From: Ichthyophonus hoferi
Taxonomy: Eukaryota > Opisthokonta > Ichthyosporea > Ichthyophonida > Ichthyophonidae
NCBI GenBank assembly: GCA_002751075.1
Contig: NAOQ01000736.1
Span: forward strand, 2,208 to 18,985
DNA: 16,778 nt
Direction: 5' to 3'
Positions 1-7,869 of this stretch are shown here, piece after piece. Position numbers and translations under genes: made by a program. A model generated the notes under the pieces. That model saw only the letters and a program-made list of their open reading frames with translations. It made no database searches and had not been told where the DNA came from. How positions within the stretch are numbered: the stretch's first letter is position 1; each line of letters opens with the position of its first letter.

Positions 1-28
1 TATTCTACACTATCCTACCATATCCTAC

Positions 29-162
29 CTCCTCTGCCTGGGCCACCTCTTCAGGTCCTACCAGCATCAACATACGTGTTGATTGGCCAAACTGGATCAT
101 GTGACCAATTTTAATTCGATAGTATGTTTGGGGTTTAAGTGGTGCTTTATTAAGGTGAGTCC
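29..162 (-). CDS. SLC4A1AP: SLC4A1AP exon 5 (end of FHA domain)
   Basis: Acceptor CTTCTCCCACAG with a good pyrimidine tract. Encodes THLNKAPLKPQTYYRIKIGH, then IQFGQSTRMLMLVGPEEVAQ and AEE, matching the kanadaptin pattern of an Asn-Lys turn followed by a GPEE-type segment. The donor is probably GAGGAG|GTAGGA at 28; reading on without splicing soon meets a stop. Confidence 0.85.
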
Positions 163-2376
163 CTGTGGGAGAAGGACAGGGCAGGTAAATATTGTATTAA
201 ATGTATTTAGGGTAGGGTATGGGTGGGTATAGATGCGTATTGTATTGTATTGTGCTGTATTGTATTGTATTGTAATGTACTGTATTGTAATGTAATGTAA
301 TGTATTGTATAGTATTGTATTGTACTGTATTGTACTGTATAGTATAGTATTGTATTGTACTGTATTTATGTTTTCTGTTATGTTCTATTGTATTGGATTG
401 TATTCTACTGCTTTGTATTATATTAAATTTCATTACACTATATTACGTTGTATGATATTATATAATATTGCATTATATGTTATTAAATATTCTATTATAT
501 TGTACAATAGAAAAGAATAAAGGAAGGGAAAATAAACATAAAGGAGAAAGATATTTTATTGTTTTATATAGAGTACAGTTGCAATAGATCCCCCCCCCCA
601 CCACTACTATAATACCAATTTACACCCGATCTTACCATGCGTACTGCCCAAGTCATACAAATAGACCCCCCCGTTGTCTCTATGTTGAATTACAGCATGG
701 TACCGTGATATGCTAGGGTGTTCCATTGTAATATCACATCTAGGTGGTGCGGGTTAAATAGCTGTGTTATTATATATTGCATAAAGTTATATTGTATTGC
801 ATTGTATTGTGTTGTATTGTATTATATTATATTGCATTGTATTGTATTGTACTGTATTATATTGTATTATATTGTGGTGTATTATATTGCATAATATTAT
901 ATCATGCCATGTACCAAACTCTCAATATATGGCCATAAATACACCTTTCTATTAATACATACATAGGTAGACGGCCTACAGTATAGAAAGCCTTTTCCTT
1001 CAGTGATATCACCTCTACTACCACCCCTCCTTTCACAACCTCCAATGAAAACTGCTCCTCTGGTTCTACTGACCAATCAGGTTCGTTGTAAGGGAGGGGA
1101 AGTGCTACAGGTTGATCTGTAGGTGACAGTCTGTTATTATTGGATAACATATAGTGAGAGTGTGTATGATAGTATGACAGTATATATATATGCATAATAG
1201 TATGATATTATGTATTTATATATGTATGTATCTATACCAATTTCCATGCAGCTACCATATATATTATAGGTAGGGAGTGTGGTACCTGTCTGTCTGGGTA
1301 GAGCATTTTGATGTACTGGATGACTGTTTGCAGCCCCAAATGAGGAGATTTATTATTTACATACTTTACTACAATAGAATACAATAATACAATATACAAT
1401 ACAATACTATACTATGCTATACTATAAGACGCTATACTATAGCATGATGGATTGTTCTCTCACCTTCCTTTTCACATATTAATCACTCTCAAACATTGAG
1501 CTATTTTTTATAAAATATCTACCAAACAACAGTGTAAAACTAGATATTTACAACACATATATAGATACACATATATTGCATACCAGCGATAATATGGTGA
1601 ATATAAAAATGCTACAAGCATGGTGTACCACGTCAATATATCATACTTATTATATATATAATATAATATAATATAATATAATAAAGTATAATACAAGATA
1701 GCATAATGTTATATATAATAATGCAATACAATATAATCTTATGCAATAAAATACAATATGAAGCAATAAGAGAATATATATATTATAGCAATGCGATATA
1801 AAACGTTATCTTAACATAATCCCTATATAGCACATACGTATGTTTTGGGTTTGTCCACGTTTTAGGTATAAAGGCATTTTATGGAAATACTAACATCTAC
1901 GTAGATATAAAAGTGGAGTCCCCAACATAAAATAGAAAAAAACCATCTATCTGCGTCTTAGAAACATAGAGGCGGACAAACACATGGAATACTATAGGCA
2001 CAAGGACAGACTACCTCTTTTGCACTCCTCCATGTTCCATTGTGCTTTTCGCTTCTTCTAAAACATTGAGTCAGAAAGTATTATTATTACTATTACCATT
2101 ATTACTACTACACTATTACCATTATTGCTCTTATTATTATTATTGCTATTACTGTTGTTATTATTATTATTATTATTATTACTATTATTACTACTATTAT
2201 TACTAATTATTATTGTTATTATTACTATTGCTAATAATATTACTATTACTATTATTAATATTACTATTATTATTACTATTGCTATTATTGATATTATTAT
2301 TATTATTACTATTGCTATTATTGATATTATTACTATTGCTATTATTGATATTATTACTACTATTATTAGTATTATT

Positions 2377-2411
<35 letters not shown>

Positions 2412-3544
2412 GATTATTATTATTATTACTACTATTACTATTATTGCTATTATTATTATTATTATTATTACTACTATTACTATTATTGCTATTATTATTA
2501 TTATTATTATTACTATTATTGTTATTGTTATTGTTATTACCATTATTATTCTTATTATTATTATCCCTTTTGTGATAACTTTTATATTGTTACTGCTTGT
2601 TTTTTATATCATAATTTCTCTTTTTTCATATAACTACTAGTATTATCATGTAATTATTACTATATTTCCTTTATATATAATATTATCATTCTAATAACCA
2701 CCCATTTTAATACAATTTTTAATATAATACAAATCCAATCAACACCTACCTTTATTATCAACTAAAGCTTCATTTACTATCTTATCTTCTTTTAGTTTTC
2801 TACTGGTAGACGGAGGGGGCATAAGAATAACGTCATGTGTATCGGCCATATTCTTTTTAGGTGGAGGAGGCATAAGCGTAATGTCGTGCTTATCGGCCAC
2901 ACTCCTTTTAGGTGGAGGTGGAGGCATAATATCTACATTGTTATCTTTTGTATTGTGTTCAAGATTTGTTTTTGTTGTAACTATCGTAAGTTTAGTAGAC
3001 TGCACCCCTGTTGGCTTGTGTCGTGGTGGTGGTGGTAAGAATTGAAAGCTTTCTGGCTTGGATTTAGCTGGTTGAGCCGGAATTGTGTCTAGGTTGCTAG
3101 TGTTGTCAGAGGGTATACCATGATGTTGAGGGGAAGGTTGGTCTGTTGGCTTGCATAGAGGAGGTGATGAAGATACCTACATGTAGGTAGGTAGGTAGGT
3201 AGGTGTGTAGGTAGGTAGGTAGGTATATAGGTAGGTAGGTAGGTATGTATATGTGTAGATAGGTATGTATGTATATAGATAGGTAGGTAGTGTAGGTAGA
3301 TGGGTAGGTAGGTAGGTAGGTAGGTGGAAAAGTAGGTAGGTAGGTGGAAAAGTAGGTAGGTAAATATGCATGTATGTAGGTGCGTATGTAGGTATATTAA
3401 CAACCAGCATACCTTACTGCATACATGTAAGCACACATAAATACATACACACAAACAAACATTACTACATGCTGTACTACATACTTTACTATGTAGCGAT
3501 ACAGGGGAGCGGATCTCCTTGACATGTTCTGGCTCGCTCGACAT
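29..3544 (-). CDS. SLC4A1AP: Kanadaptin homologue with FHA domain, 5' half, multi-exon, open at the left edge
   Basis: Five minus-strand exons join in phase: 3544-3485, 3176-2750, 1116-963, 739-636 and 162-29 (879 nt, 293 residues). All introns are GT-AG. The N-terminal ~160 residues are disordered and proline-rich with MPPPP repeats. From about residue 172 comes the kanadaptin signature PYNEPDWS, then an FHA domain: SLEVVKGGVVVEVISL, VGRLPICD, EHPSISRYHAV, YLYDLGSTHG, LNKAPLKPQTYYRIKIGH, IQFGQSTRMLMLVGPEE. The Gly-Arg, Ser-x-x-His and Asn residues used by FHA domains to bind phosphothreonine are present. In vertebrates kanadaptin is a mostly nuclear protein first described as an anion-exchanger adaptor; its FHA domain resembles those of splicing-linked proteins. 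The C-terminal half lies outside the window. Identity is very likely; the exact start and the splicing before exon 3 are less sure. Confidence 0.88.
236..510. repeat. TATTG/TGTAT pentanucleotide microsatellite
   Basis: Near-perfect TATTG units to about 370, then decaying copies to about 510. It lies in SLC4A1AP intron 4. Short open frames across it (Tyr/Ile/Gln-rich on either strand) are artefacts of the repeat. Confidence 0.9.
588..601. repeat. Poly-C run (poly-G on the gene strand)
   Basis: A run of nine or ten C in otherwise AT-rich SLC4A1AP intron 4, about 35 bases downstream of the exon 4 donor in the direction of transcription. G-runs just after a donor can act as intronic splicing enhancers; that role is inference. 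Confidence 0.6.
636..739 (-). CDS. SLC4A1AP: SLC4A1AP exon 4 (FHA core)
   Basis: Acceptor CACCTAG, donor CATG|GTAAGA. Encodes ICDITMEHPSISRYHAV and on to YLYDLGSTHG, the phosphopeptide-binding heart of the FHA fold with the SRYH motif. A run of seven G (plus-strand C, around 666-672) lies inside the exon at Asn-Gly-Gly-Val. Confidence 0.92.
783..900. repeat. TATTG-type microsatellite, second block
   Basis: Imperfect TATTG/TATAT units fill most of the 223-bp SLC4A1AP intron 3. Same unit as the block at 236-510. Confidence 0.85.
963..1116 (-). CDS. SLC4A1AP: SLC4A1AP exon 3 (start of FHA domain)
   Basis: Encodes DQPVALPLPYNEPDWS and the first FHA strands through VGRLP, donor CTACCTAT|GTATGT at phase 2. 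Two acceptors fit: CCTACAG before 1116 (phase 1, direct from exon 2) or AATAACAG before 1130 (phase 2, if the 43-nt candidate exon at 2015-2057 is used). Confidence 0.88.
1371..1442. repeat. AATAC/ACTAT microsatellite
   Basis: Units of AATAC and CTATA, the reverse complement of the TATTG-type unit, in SLC4A1AP intron 2. The rest of this 1.6-kb intron (1117-2749) outside the listed repeats is AT-rich without recognisable elements, apart from the candidate exon at 2015-2057. Confidence 0.75.
1648..1690. repeat. TATAA microsatellite
   Basis: TA dinucleotides followed by about six ATATA/TAATA pentamers. Low complexity, intronic. Confidence 0.8.
2015..2057 (-). CDS. Candidate 43-nt alternative exon of SLC4A1AP
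   Basis: Between exons 2 and 3, ATGTTTTAG|AAGAAGCG and AAGAG|GTAGTC bound a short open stretch encoding EEAKSTMEHGGVQK. It accepts phase 1 from exon 2 and leaves phase 2, which fits the upstream acceptor of exon 3 at 1130 (giving R-LSPT-DQPV). The phase agreement and higher GC than the flanks support it; the donor is weak and the direct exon 2 to exon 3 join is equally legal. Confidence 0.4.
2078..2575. repeat. About 500-bp ATT trinucleotide microsatellite with higher-order units
   Basis: ATT units interrupted by ACT, GCT and GAT triplets. Longer units recur, for example one with TATTGCTATTATTGATATTATT around 2275-2350 and another with ACTACTATTACTATTATTGC around 2425-2490. The long poly-Ile and poly-Leu frames across it, on both strands, are artefacts. 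It sits inside SLC4A1AP intron 2. Confidence 0.93.
2750..3176 (-). CDS. SLC4A1AP: SLC4A1AP exon 2 (proline-rich N-terminal region)
   Basis: The open frame starts right after the acceptor ATGTAG, which sits directly against an in-frame stop in the intron, so the exon edge is well fixed. The donor is AAAG|GTAGGT. It encodes a low-complexity Ser/Pro/Gln/Lys region with LPPPPRHKP and a tandem MPPPP repeat, and ends at phase 1. Confidence 0.8.
2823..2927 (-). repeat. In-frame MPPPP tandem repeat in SLC4A1AP exon 2
   Basis: Two units of 54 and 51 bases encode MPPPPPKRSVADKHDITL and MPPPPKKNMADTHDVIL, followed by a partial third (MPPPSTSRK). The units differ by one proline codon, which points to recent unequal exchange. 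Proline runs of this kind can bind WW, SH3 or EVH1 domains; that role is inference. Confidence 0.85.
3180..3396. repeat. GTAG tetranucleotide microsatellite (CTAC on the gene strand)
   Basis: GTAG/GTAT units, with a short duplication of a GGTGGAAAAGTAGGTAG unit near 3322-3360. It fills the 3' two thirds of SLC4A1AP intron 1 and abuts the exon 2 acceptor, so the gene-strand CTAC repeat serves as the sequence before the splice site. The Thr/Tyr/Leu-rich frames across it are artefacts. Confidence 0.93.
3485..3544 (-). CDS. SLC4A1AP: SLC4A1AP exon 1 (start codon at 3544)
   Basis: Sixty bases encode 20 residues, MSSEPEHVKEIRSPVSLHSK, ending at phase 0 before the donor GTATGT. The ATG is chosen because it is the only one upstream that joins in frame to exon 2. 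The sequence just 5' (CAGTAAGTAAG) resembles a splice site, so a further non-coding exon upstream is possible. Confidence 0.7.
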
Positions 3545-3650
3545 TCTTACTTACTGCTGACTATAGTTATACACTGTAAAACTAATAATATATGTACTAT
3601 ACTCGACTTGAATAATTATGTATTTAAGCAATTTTGTTAATTATATTTCA

Positions 3651-3695
3651 CCAATCGCCAACCATAGACAAATTTCTTACATTAGGTTAACCAAT
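3651..3695 (-). promoter_or_regulatory. Possible SLC4A1AP promoter: two CCAAT boxes
   Basis: CCAAT occurs at 3651-3655 and 3691-3695, about 110 and 150 bases upstream of the start codon, in reverse orientation to the gene. CCAAT pairs at this distance are common in TATA-less animal promoters. No TATA box is placed convincingly. Confidence 0.3.
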
Positions 3696-3699
3696 GGTA

Positions 3700-4470
3700 G
3701 CAGGCATTATGATGTAGTAAACTTTATTTTAACATTCTAATTTTAATTTTATCCGTTATTTGTTTATTATCTGTGTTATCATAAAATCCCAGCCAATTCA
3801 GGACTATTAATTTTTAAATATGCTATCACTCATTTGAATTTTAAATTATAAAATTCTGTTTAAAATAAGTACTAAATAGATATTGTTTAACTTGAAACAC
3901 AATATTGAACTTAAACATAGATATATTTGCTTCAATTAAATTTTTATTTTTCAACCTGCTTATGCAATGTAAATTTTAATTTGCCAATAGGTAATATAAG
4001 GTAATATATGTGTACTTAAAAGCAAATCATTGAGGTTATGATGTAATGGTAGTTTATAAAACTATACTTGATCTTCCATATTTCTATACTAATTAAATAA
4101 CTGAAATAACATATTCCGAAAAGAAACTGAACAAATAGTCAAAGTTGTTTAAATCATGTATATCATTATTTCATAAAAATATTTTATCTATAATATATAT
4201 ATGTAAAAGATAACTCTAAACAGATGAAATATATATATCCGCCGCTAATCAGTTTAATATCTTTACTCTGATTGCCTAATATTTATGTGCTACTTCTACC
4301 ATACCACACCACAGTCACTTCTGAATGTCATCAGGAATTATCTAGTTCATTTGGTGGGAGACAAGCCTACAGCTAAGTAGTCGCCATGTTAAGGCTCTTT
4401 TCATATTCCTTTTTCGTATTTTTATGTCCTAGGTAAAATACTCTGCATGGGCCAAGGGGAAGCGCTAAAA
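3700..4470. other. AT-rich intergenic stretch, nothing recognised
   Basis: No open frame, repeat array or RNA gene could be supported here on either strand. Confidence 0.5.
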
Positions 4471-4479
4471 CAGAAATAT

Positions 4480-4760
4480 TTAATTACTTTAGGTATTTCT
4501 TTGTATAGTATTGAAAATAGGACTAGGATCTGTTGTACTGAGTTCTACAGGATAGTCGTCTTCAGGTAAAGGGCAAGCTAAAGCTCTCGTTAGCTGCGCT
4601 CTAATCTCTCTCTGATGTTCAATAAATATAGAAGCTTTGAACTTCTTACTTGGCAATTTATTCTATATATGATAACTGTGGTCTAAATGTTGTTGTGTAT
4701 ATATAGTTACGGGATTATTATTGTTGGAAGGCAATCAGATTCAACTAGTTGACATTCTAC
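4480..4760 (-). pseudogene. Decayed coding fragment, unknown family, copy A
   Basis: The minus strand reads as protein through LPSKKFKASIFIEH, QREIRAQLTRALACPLP and DDYPVELSTTD, with VTIYTQQHLDHSY just before. The same segment recurs on the minus strand at about 12850-13060 (copy B), with KKFKAS, LT-x-x-L-x-CPLP, STTD and HHSY conserved. Differences between copies fall mainly on third codon positions in this frame (TTC/TTT, GCT/GCC, GCG/GCA, CTA/CTC, ACG/ACA, TGC/TGT, CCT/CCC), so both come from a selected protein. The copy is broken. Whether it was a host gene or a mobile-element gene is unknown. Confidence 0.55.
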
Positions 4761-4769
4761 TGAAGTATT

Positions 4770-5800
4770 TGAATTGTCTACTTAAAACTCTTTGGCAACT
4801 ATAAACATCATATAAAGCGTATAAATTAAATAGTAAATGCCAACAACTGAGAGCCATATTTGTTATTAGTTGTTTTTGTTTATTTTTTACTTTCTCAACC
4901 TTCGTTTAACGCGAGAGTTCATTTTGGTTAGCACCCGCTGCGTAACTGTATTCAATAAGCTAAATGAGACTAGTTATAAAAATACTCTTATTGGCTAATT
5001 CATGAAAGATTACAGAGACCCACTAATATTAGTCTGATCTTATCTCCACAAATCAATTCACTGTAATGCTCGCAATGTAGTCATCTACAAATCTATTTTA
5101 AACTACGTGTACATTGAGAGTTAAGTTTGTAACATAAAGGCATAGGCTGTAATATATATTTTTTTTTAAAAAAACGTTTTTTTTCCAAAATATAAATATA
5201 AATATAAATATTTAATATTATTTTTAATTATTATTTTATATGTAGCCTGAAAAAATAGGTAGTACGATTACTGGTGTTATAAATGGCAAGATCATAGGTT
5301 TTTGAGTAAAGAATATATTGCTTAGGCATCCTACCTAAAACAAGTCCTGCTAATTTGTTTAATAGTAAAGGTAAATATTAGTATATCTGTACTCCGTGTA
5401 TACAAATGGACACGTTAAAATTTCTTTCAATTTGGTATTTCTTCACTTTATAAACGAATATAGGTCACAAGAACGCCCATGTTTCTACTTATTATTCCCA
5501 ACACGGACGAAAGATTCAGATCAACAAACATTAGCATATCTACAGTGAACAAACACGCACCCTTTTTTATGATTTTACTGTGAATAATGATAGGAAATCT
5601 ATTTCTGTTGGCGTTGACACAGAAGATTACAAAAGGCTAGAGATTGGATTGAAATGAATGCAATGGAAGGTATCACAATAGCAATCCAGTGAGCAGAGTA
5701 CGATTTGAATAATTTACTACATAGTGCGCAGGCTTTTACCCTACGACTAACTCCACTACAGCCGATTTCTCAATCCAGTTCATACCCTGTTTCTAATAGA
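4770..5800. other. Intergenic, coding-like traces only
   Basis: Mostly AT-rich, with an A/T homopolymer and AAATAT block at about 5157-5230. A 40-residue-scale open stretch exists on each strand near 5480-5640, but no splice context or homologue supports either. Confidence 0.4.
5157..5230. repeat. Poly-T/poly-A and AAATAT low-complexity block
   Basis: Nine or more T, then seven A, CG, eight T, followed by four ATAAAT units. Confidence 0.8.
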
Positions 5801-5830
5801 TACTATAATACTAATATTAGTATATTATGT

Positions 5831-5876
5831 TAATATATTACCATATTATTATTATCACCATAATAATATTGTATCT
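5831..5876. repeat. 46-bp direct repeat, left copy
   Basis: Matches 7197-7242 in the same orientation with four differences in 46. Similarity weakens beyond but may continue (GCAGATT-x-x-TATT). The pair brackets 1.3 kb that includes the inverted-repeat element at 6413-7071. AT-rich composition lowers the weight of the match. Confidence 0.55.
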
Positions 5877-6382
5877 TGCTGCAGATTTGTATTACCTGTG
5901 TATATTACTCTATTATTAATATGTTGAGAAAACCTATAGGTTCATTCTAATGACCTCTATACAATAATAATTGAGCGAATATTGAATTCAGAGGTGCTTT
6001 AGATATGTGGCTCTTTTAACGGTCTTTGGAGGGTTAGTATTGGTTGGAATACATTTTAGAAAGTGCAGGCTGGTCTTTGGAAGTCACTGCGTTATGATTG
6101 TCAATTGGGCTAGGAAAGAGGTTATGAATTCCGATTAGTGAATAAGTAGTTGCATCTGTTAGAGAAATATTTTTTCTATTCAGGGAAGTTTTTCAGCAGA
6201 TTACAATAGCTAATCTAGACATTTTTTAACTGAACACCGCACATTGCTTAACTACTAATATAATAATATAATCCAGTTAGTATTACAGCATATTATTATA
6301 GTATAATAATATATTAATGTACTGATATATTAATATAATTATGTACGTATAAGTAACACGAGTCTGTATTAGGATACTATAA

Positions 6383-6410
6383 ATAATAGTAATAGTAATA
6401 GTAATAGTAA
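6383..6410. repeat. AATAGT hexanucleotide array
   Basis: About four to five AATAGT units directly against the outer end of the inverted-repeat element, which may have inserted into or next to it. Confidence 0.75.
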
Positions 6411-6412
6411 AT

Positions 6413-7071
6413 AGTAACATAATTTTTTACGACCACAAACATAATCAATCGTAAATCAATCACTAATTCACTACAATTACGGGATTCTACAATCACAAGA
6501 TATAGACCAATGATCAGTGTAAACTACAAGACCGCACCAATTAACATATAGCCGGAGGTAACTCCCTGGAGGCAAAATTTCTAGATCCCTCTAGGCTTTA
6601 AATAGGTAAACATACGACCGAATACTACACATTTCTCAACTAAGACAACCTGGTAAGTATAAAAAGATACTAGCTGTGCTAATATTAAAGACGGAAAAAC
6701 CATAATATATAATTAACAGCAAATGATTACCAACTGTTCATTACCACCAGTAGCAACACCGCCAGCCAATAATGTAATGCATCTAGCCTAGAGGGATCTG
6801 GATATTTCGCCTCTAGGGAGTTACTTCCGGCTATATGTTGATTGGCGCCTTATAATAATTTACGATGTTCATTGATCCTTAGCTTGTGATTGTAGAATCC
6901 ATTGTAATTGGTCCATATCTTATGATTGTAGAATCCATGTAATTGGTCCATATCTTATGATTGTAGAGTCCATGTACTTGGTTCATATCTTATGATTGTA
7001 GAATCTATTGTGGTCAATTAGCGATCGCTTCGTGATCAATAATGTTTGTGATCGTAGCAAATTATATTACT
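6413..7071. mobile_element. MITE-like element with long terminal inverted repeats
   Basis: The left arm (6413-6597) is the inverse of the right arm (6785-7071). The inner 64 bases (6534-6597 against 6785-6848) match with about seven differences; matching continues outward through GGATTCTACAATCACAAG to the tips AGTAACATAATT and AGTAATATAATT. The 187-bp loop has no open frame. The right arm is about 100 bases longer because a 35-bp segment is repeated there. Long arms, small size and no coding capacity suggest a non-autonomous DNA transposon or foldback element. No clear target-site duplication was found, so the superfamily is unassigned. Confidence 0.75.
6883..7020. repeat. 35/36-bp tandem repeat inside the right arm
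   Basis: Four units start at 6883, 6919, 6954 and 6989, each beginning CTTRTGATTGTAGARTC and most continuing with TGTAATTGGTCCATAT. The left arm carries only one copy of this segment (around 6482-6500), so the array expanded after the inverted repeat formed. Confidence 0.88.
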
Positions 7072-7196
7072 GTTAATAATATAGCAATATATAATATAGA
7101 TATATACTGCGAGTTCGTATTACTTTTTTAAAAAAATTAGTATATTATTATACTATAATATTATAATATAATATTAAATGTATTATATTGCTACAA

Positions 7197-7242
7197 TAAT
7201 ATATTACTATATTATTATTATCAACATAATAGTATAGTATCT
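7197..7242. repeat. 46-bp direct repeat, right copy
   Basis: Partner of 5831-5876, same orientation, four differences. Confidence 0.55.
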
Positions 7243-7259
7243 AGCAGATTCCTATTGCT

Positions 7260-7823
7260 TAAAGTGGCGCTTTGACCCGACCGATCTGGCCCTAACAGAC
7301 AACGTTATTTTATACCCTAAAATACTATTGGCTAAAATAAAATTGCAATGCTTGCCTAAAGATGACAAAAGAAAGTAAGTTAGGTATGGTGTACATAATG
7401 CATAATGAATATAATTATAATTATATTAATATATTGACTATAAATTATAAATTTTATTACCTATATAATTATAATTTAAACTATAAATTAATTAATAATC
7501 AACTCGGTTATATTTATTTCAGATTAGTATTTAATTTTGCAGTAGATCTATCATGATAAATATTAAATATTACTGCATAATACACCACGGTATAGTATGA
7601 TATAATCTGATGTACGCTGATATATCTAGATTGATCTGCCAGATCGTTGCCTATGCTCTCCCTAACACTTACACTAATATCAAACTTTATATACCCATTT
7701 GAATATACTTAACAACTACATATAGATTATGAAATTATACTATACTTTCATATGTAAAACCGTACATACTATATAGTCCCGTATATCCCTTTAACATTAG
7801 TGTTCTTAGTAGACACATTAGAC
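7260..7823. promoter_or_regulatory. Upstream region of the SH2 gene, no defined promoter
   Basis: A relatively GC-rich patch (about 7263-7310, around TTTGACCCGACCGATCTGGCCC) and an inverted CCAAT (ATTGGC, about 7328) are the only promoter-like signs. The remainder is AT-rich with short TATAATTATAA repeats near 7405-7500. Confidence 0.2.
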
Positions 7824-7869
7824 ATGGTTTTAATTTTTAAACGGAAAGTAGAACCTGGGTCTCCCAAGG
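7824..7869 (+). CDS. SH2 scaffold exon 1 (start codon)
   Basis: ATG at 7824 encodes MVLIFKRKVEPGSPK and ends AAGG|GTAAGT, a strong donor, at phase 1, which fits the next exon exactly. The frame stays open upstream for some 30 codons without another ATG, so an additional 5' exon cannot be excluded. Confidence 0.65.

Noticed and set aside
2058-2640. Long Ile-, Leu- and Asn-rich open frames on both strands
   Set aside because: They are direct translations of the ATT microsatellite and lie in a kanadaptin intron.
3177-3484. Cys/Tyr/Thr/Pro-rich frames reading through from the kanadaptin start codon
   Set aside because: Only the first 20 codons are coding; the remainder translates the CTAC array after the GTATGT donor.
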